Origin: Thermoleophilia bacterium | GTDB lineage: Bacteria; Actinomycetota; Thermoleophilia; Gaiellales; Gaiellaceae | Assembly (NCBI GenBank): GCA_009694305.1 | Contig: SHVL01000018.1 | Coordinates: 1-46,376, forward strand | Length of the DNA: 46,376 nt | Direction: 5' to 3' | Part shown: positions 44,901 through 46,376 of the stretch, piece by piece | Position numbering within the stretch: the stretch's first letter is position 1 | How the letters are laid out: each line of letters opens with the position of its first letter | Program-made: the position numbers and the translations under genes | The notes under the pieces: generated by a model | The model's database searches: none | Seen by the model: the letters and a program-made list of their open reading frames with translations, nothing else | Told to the model about the DNA's origin: nothing

Positions 44901-45446
44901 ATGGGTGCGTGCGCCCTGATTCTGTTGTTCCTGCCGGCGACAGCCCGGTCACAGTCCAATGCAGAGTCGGGTGCGCAACTGGCGCGCCATCTGAGCACCA
45001 TGAAGCGCGATCGACAGGTACTGCGCTTCTTCGAAGCCCATGCATGGCTTCTGAGCGACCCTCGCTTCGCCATCGAGGCAAAGCGCCAGCTCCACGTACA
45101 CACGCTGAGCCTGAGGCGAGCCGAACGTAGGGCTTCCGCTGCGCGGATCACACTCGTGCGACGGATGAAGGAGCGCCGGCTTGCCGCCGTCGTGGCCGCG
45201 AGCCCTCCGAAGGTCATCTGCCGTGTCTTTGGCTCCTACTGCAGGGAGGCACTCGCTGTCTCTCGGTGTGAGTCCGGCCTGCAGACGGATGCACGGAACG
45301 GCCAGTATCTCGGCCTGTTCCAGATGGGCTCCCGCGAGCGACGCATCTTCGGACACGGCGTATCCGCGACCGATCAGGCCGTGGCCGCGCACCGGTACTT
45401 CGTCGCATCCGGCCGCGACTGGAGTCCATGGTCCTGCAAGCCATAA
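44901..45446 (+). CDS. Secreted lysozyme-fold (transglycosylase/Rpf-like) protein
   Basis: 181 residues from ATG 44901. A hydrophobic signal (GACALILLFLPATARSQS) leads to a helical, Arg-rich middle (about 25-105). The C-terminal lysozyme-like domain has Cys108, Cys115, the catalytic-type Glu in SRCESGLQTDARNGQYLGLFQMG and the ending SGRDWSPWSCKP, as in Rpf/SLT-like muralytic proteins. The better Shine-Dalgarno (ggagg at 44875-44879) is six bases before an in-frame CTG at 44886, which would add LRNLA and give the signal peptide a positive charge; ATG 44901 lacks a site. Translation may therefore start at CTG. Confidence 0.82.
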   Translation: MGACALILLFLPATARSQSNAESGAQLARHLSTMKRDRQVLRFFEAHAWLLSDPRFAIEAKRQLHVHTLSLRRAERRASAARITLVRRMKERRLAAVVAASPPKVICRVFGSYCREALAVSRCESGLQTDARNGQYLGLFQMGSRERRIFGHGVSATDQAVAAHRYFVASGRDWSPWSCKP

Positions 45447-45476
45447 AGAGAGACGAACGTTTCTTCTGCAAAGTGC

Positions 45477-45502
45477 GGAACCCCGATCCAGGGTTGGGTT
45501 CC
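45477..45502 (+). terminator. Hairpin after the lysozyme-fold gene
   Basis: 7-bp stem ggaaccc/gggttcc with a 12-nt loop, 30 bases past the stop. No T-tract follows. Confidence 0.4.
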
Positions 45503-45534
45503 CATGCGGGTCCGAACGTGGTAGGTGTCTCTGG

Positions 45535-45780
45535 GTGACATGGCTTCGGCGGACGAGTGAACGCCTGACGCCGCTCGATGAGGCGGCGGCCTACGCACGC
45601 TGTCACGGATATCGCGACGAGTCCGTGCGGATCGTCAAACTGCCCCCGCGTCGCGCCCGGTACGAGGCGCTCCTGACGACCGGCGAAGAGATTCGCCGCG
45701 GTCTCGAGGCCAGGCTCGACGGCCGGGAAGGTGATAGTGGGCCAGTTCCGACACCGCAGGTGGATCGGGCGCCGGGGTAG
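45535..45780 (+). CDS. Uncharacterised 81-residue protein
   Basis: Frame from GTG 45535 to TAG 45780. The product is polar and mixed-charge (TWLRRTSERLTPLDEAAAYARCHGYRDESVRIVKLPPRRARYE...GEEIRRGLEARLDGRE), with no membrane or signal segment. GC3 is high as in real genes, and the regular Arg/Glu spacing suggests a folded helical protein. There is no strong Shine-Dalgarno. No family recognised. It lies between the lysozyme-fold gene and tRNA-Glu. Confidence 0.5.
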   Translation: MTWLRRTSERLTPLDEAAAYARCHGYRDESVRIVKLPPRRARYEALLTTGEEIRRGLEARLDGREGDSGPVPTPQVDRAPG

Positions 45781-45824
45781 TGCAAGAGGAAACCCGCGCA
45801 GTTCGGTAGACTCCCTCGCCGCAC

Positions 45825-45897
45825 GGCCCATTCGTCTAGCGGCCTAGGACACTGCCCTCTCACGGCGGCGGCACGGGTTCGAATCCCGTATGGGCTA
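45825..45897 (+). tRNA. tRNA-Glu (anticodon CUC)
   Basis: Acceptor ggcccat/atgggct (first pair G-U), anticodon stem ctgcc/ggcgg with loop ctctcac (anticodon ctc), T-arm acggg-ttcgaat-cccgt, discriminator A. 73 nt; CCA not encoded. Confidence 0.94.
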
Positions 45898-45924
45898 TAG
45901 GACGGCGCATTCCGGAAGAACCGC

Positions 45925-45947
45925 AAACCCGCTGAAATGGCGGGTTT
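45925..45947 (+). terminator. Terminator after tRNA-Glu
   Basis: Perfect 8-bp stem aaacccgc/gcgggttt with a 7-nt loop, 28 bases past the tRNA. The A-rich/T-rich stem base makes it a plausible intrinsic terminator. Confidence 0.65.
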
Positions 45948-46061
45948 CGGCTTGTACAAGGCGCTCGCGGTGCGTTCGGCGACCTTGTCCGTTCGTGCCA
46001 GAAATGCCGGAAACGAGCACCCCGTGCTACCCCCCGTAATCCGCCCGATACCCTCGAGGTC

Positions 46062-46250
46062 GTGCTTCGGATTCTCGGTATCCCGATCTCTGACGGCGGC
46101 GCGCGTGGTCGCGACGAGACCACGCTCGTCGAGGGAACCCCGGACGCTCTGAGCGCGGCCGCGATGCTCTCGAAGGGCGTTGACCGGGAGCCCTATGCGA
46201 TCGCCCTGACTCGTGCCGAGCGGACGGCGAGGTTGTCCCGTAGCTCGTAG
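46062..46250 (+). CDS. Possible short or remnant ORF
   Basis: GTG-initiated frame of 62 codons (LRILGIPISDGG...LVEGTPDALSAAAMLSKGVDREPY...), with GC-ending codons but a poorly spaced Shine-Dalgarno and an open frame further upstream. The VEGTPDAL stretch recalls Toprim-type cores but is too little to name a function. It could be the tail of a gene broken next to tRNA-Glu. Apart from this and the terminator I see nothing in 45898-46262. Confidence 0.28.
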   Translation: MLRILGIPISDGGARGRDETTLVEGTPDALSAAAMLSKGVDREPYAIALTRAERTARLSRSS

Positions 46251-46262
46251 AACTTTGTAGGC

Positions 46263-46339
46263 GGCGGTCCCTCCTGCCTCGTCCGCTCTGGTTGGGAGCG
46301 TTCGGGGTGATCCATCCAAAGATCGAAGGAGGAACCGCC
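46263..46339 (+). promoter_or_regulatory. Leader able to fold over the next gene's ribosome binding site
   Basis: ggcggtccctcct (46263-46275) is complementary to aggaggaaccgcc (46327-46339) at 12 of 13 positions. The second arm contains the Shine-Dalgarno AAGGAGG and ends exactly at the GTG start. The loop is 51 nt. This hairpin would block translation unless opened, as in translation-regulating leaders; the alternative is the inverted end of a mobile element. Confidence 0.5.
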
Positions 46340-46376
46340 GTGAGGAAGACCGTATCGGTTGCGCAGGCGACCGCCC
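46340..46376 (+). CDS. Start of a gene cut by the window end
   Basis: GTG at 46340, seven bases after a strong AAGGAGG (46326-46332), opens a frame reading MRKTVSVAQATA up to the window edge. Only 12 codons are visible, so no function can be given. The site is embedded in the leader hairpin. Confidence 0.6.
   Translation, partial: MRKTVSVAQATA

Overview
This is a high-GC, gene-dense bacterial chromosome segment. Gene content and order point to an actinomycete-like lineage: recN-steA-steB/mctB-pyrG, nusB beside accC and efp, an aroC-aroKB-aroQ block, GTG starts, and many 4-nt ATGA/GTGA overlaps. Thermoleophilia (Gaiella/Solirubrobacter-like) is my best guess; that is inference. Nearly everything from 0.2 to 43 kb is on the minus strand in long, translationally coupled runs. 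The last 3.5 kb is mostly on the plus strand and carries two tRNA genes.

Layout. 0-6 kb: a DUF3054 membrane protein, mutM, the nucleoside-salvage pair deoB and deoA/pdp, a 44-residue membrane peptide gene and alanine dehydrogenase. 6-17 kb: a coupled run tlyA-nadK-recN-steA-mctB/steB-glycosyltransferase fusion-pyrG-M20 peptidase-DUF3866-aldo/keto reductase. 17-26.9 kb: the shikimate genes aroC, aroKB and aroQ, then M24 peptidase, efp, an accB-position fusion protein, accC, nusB, a short helical gene and a prenyl transferase. A plus-strand methyltransferase gene with a damaged region sits at the end of this run. 26.9-28.5 kb: a GST-like gene and a beta-carbonic anhydrase lie between the aroC block and aroE. 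28.5-40.7 kb: hisS-aspS-rlpA-like, an RNA- and repeat-rich gap, mnmA, DUF948, a repeat, alaS-ruvX-mltG-aroE. 40.7-42.9 kb: a decaying histidine-utilisation locus with intact ftcD and fragments of hutH and hutI. 42.9-46.4 kb: a uracil-DNA-glycosylase-like gene, an HD-like gene, tRNA-Gln(CUG), a secreted lysozyme-fold protein, a small gene, tRNA-Glu(CUC) and the start of a further gene.

Most genes are housekeeping: translation (alaS, aspS, hisS, mnmA, efp, tlyA, tRNAs), chorismate synthesis, nucleotide metabolism, lipid carboxylase and prenyl precursors, DNA repair (mutM, recN, UDG), and cell wall or division (steA/steB, mltG, rlpA-like).

The most unusual signals are these. (1) The accB-position gene is fused to a 450-residue carboxyltransferase-type domain that has lost all four metal ligands and the catalytic Thr, while the biotin site is intact. 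(2) A methyltransferase gene carries a 10-bp tandem expansion that compensates an upstream frameshift. (3) A pair of palindromic MITE-like elements. (4) A 147-nt rod-like RNA candidate resembling 6S RNA. (5) Hut-operon decay. (6) A leader hairpin that masks the ribosome binding site of the last, truncated gene.
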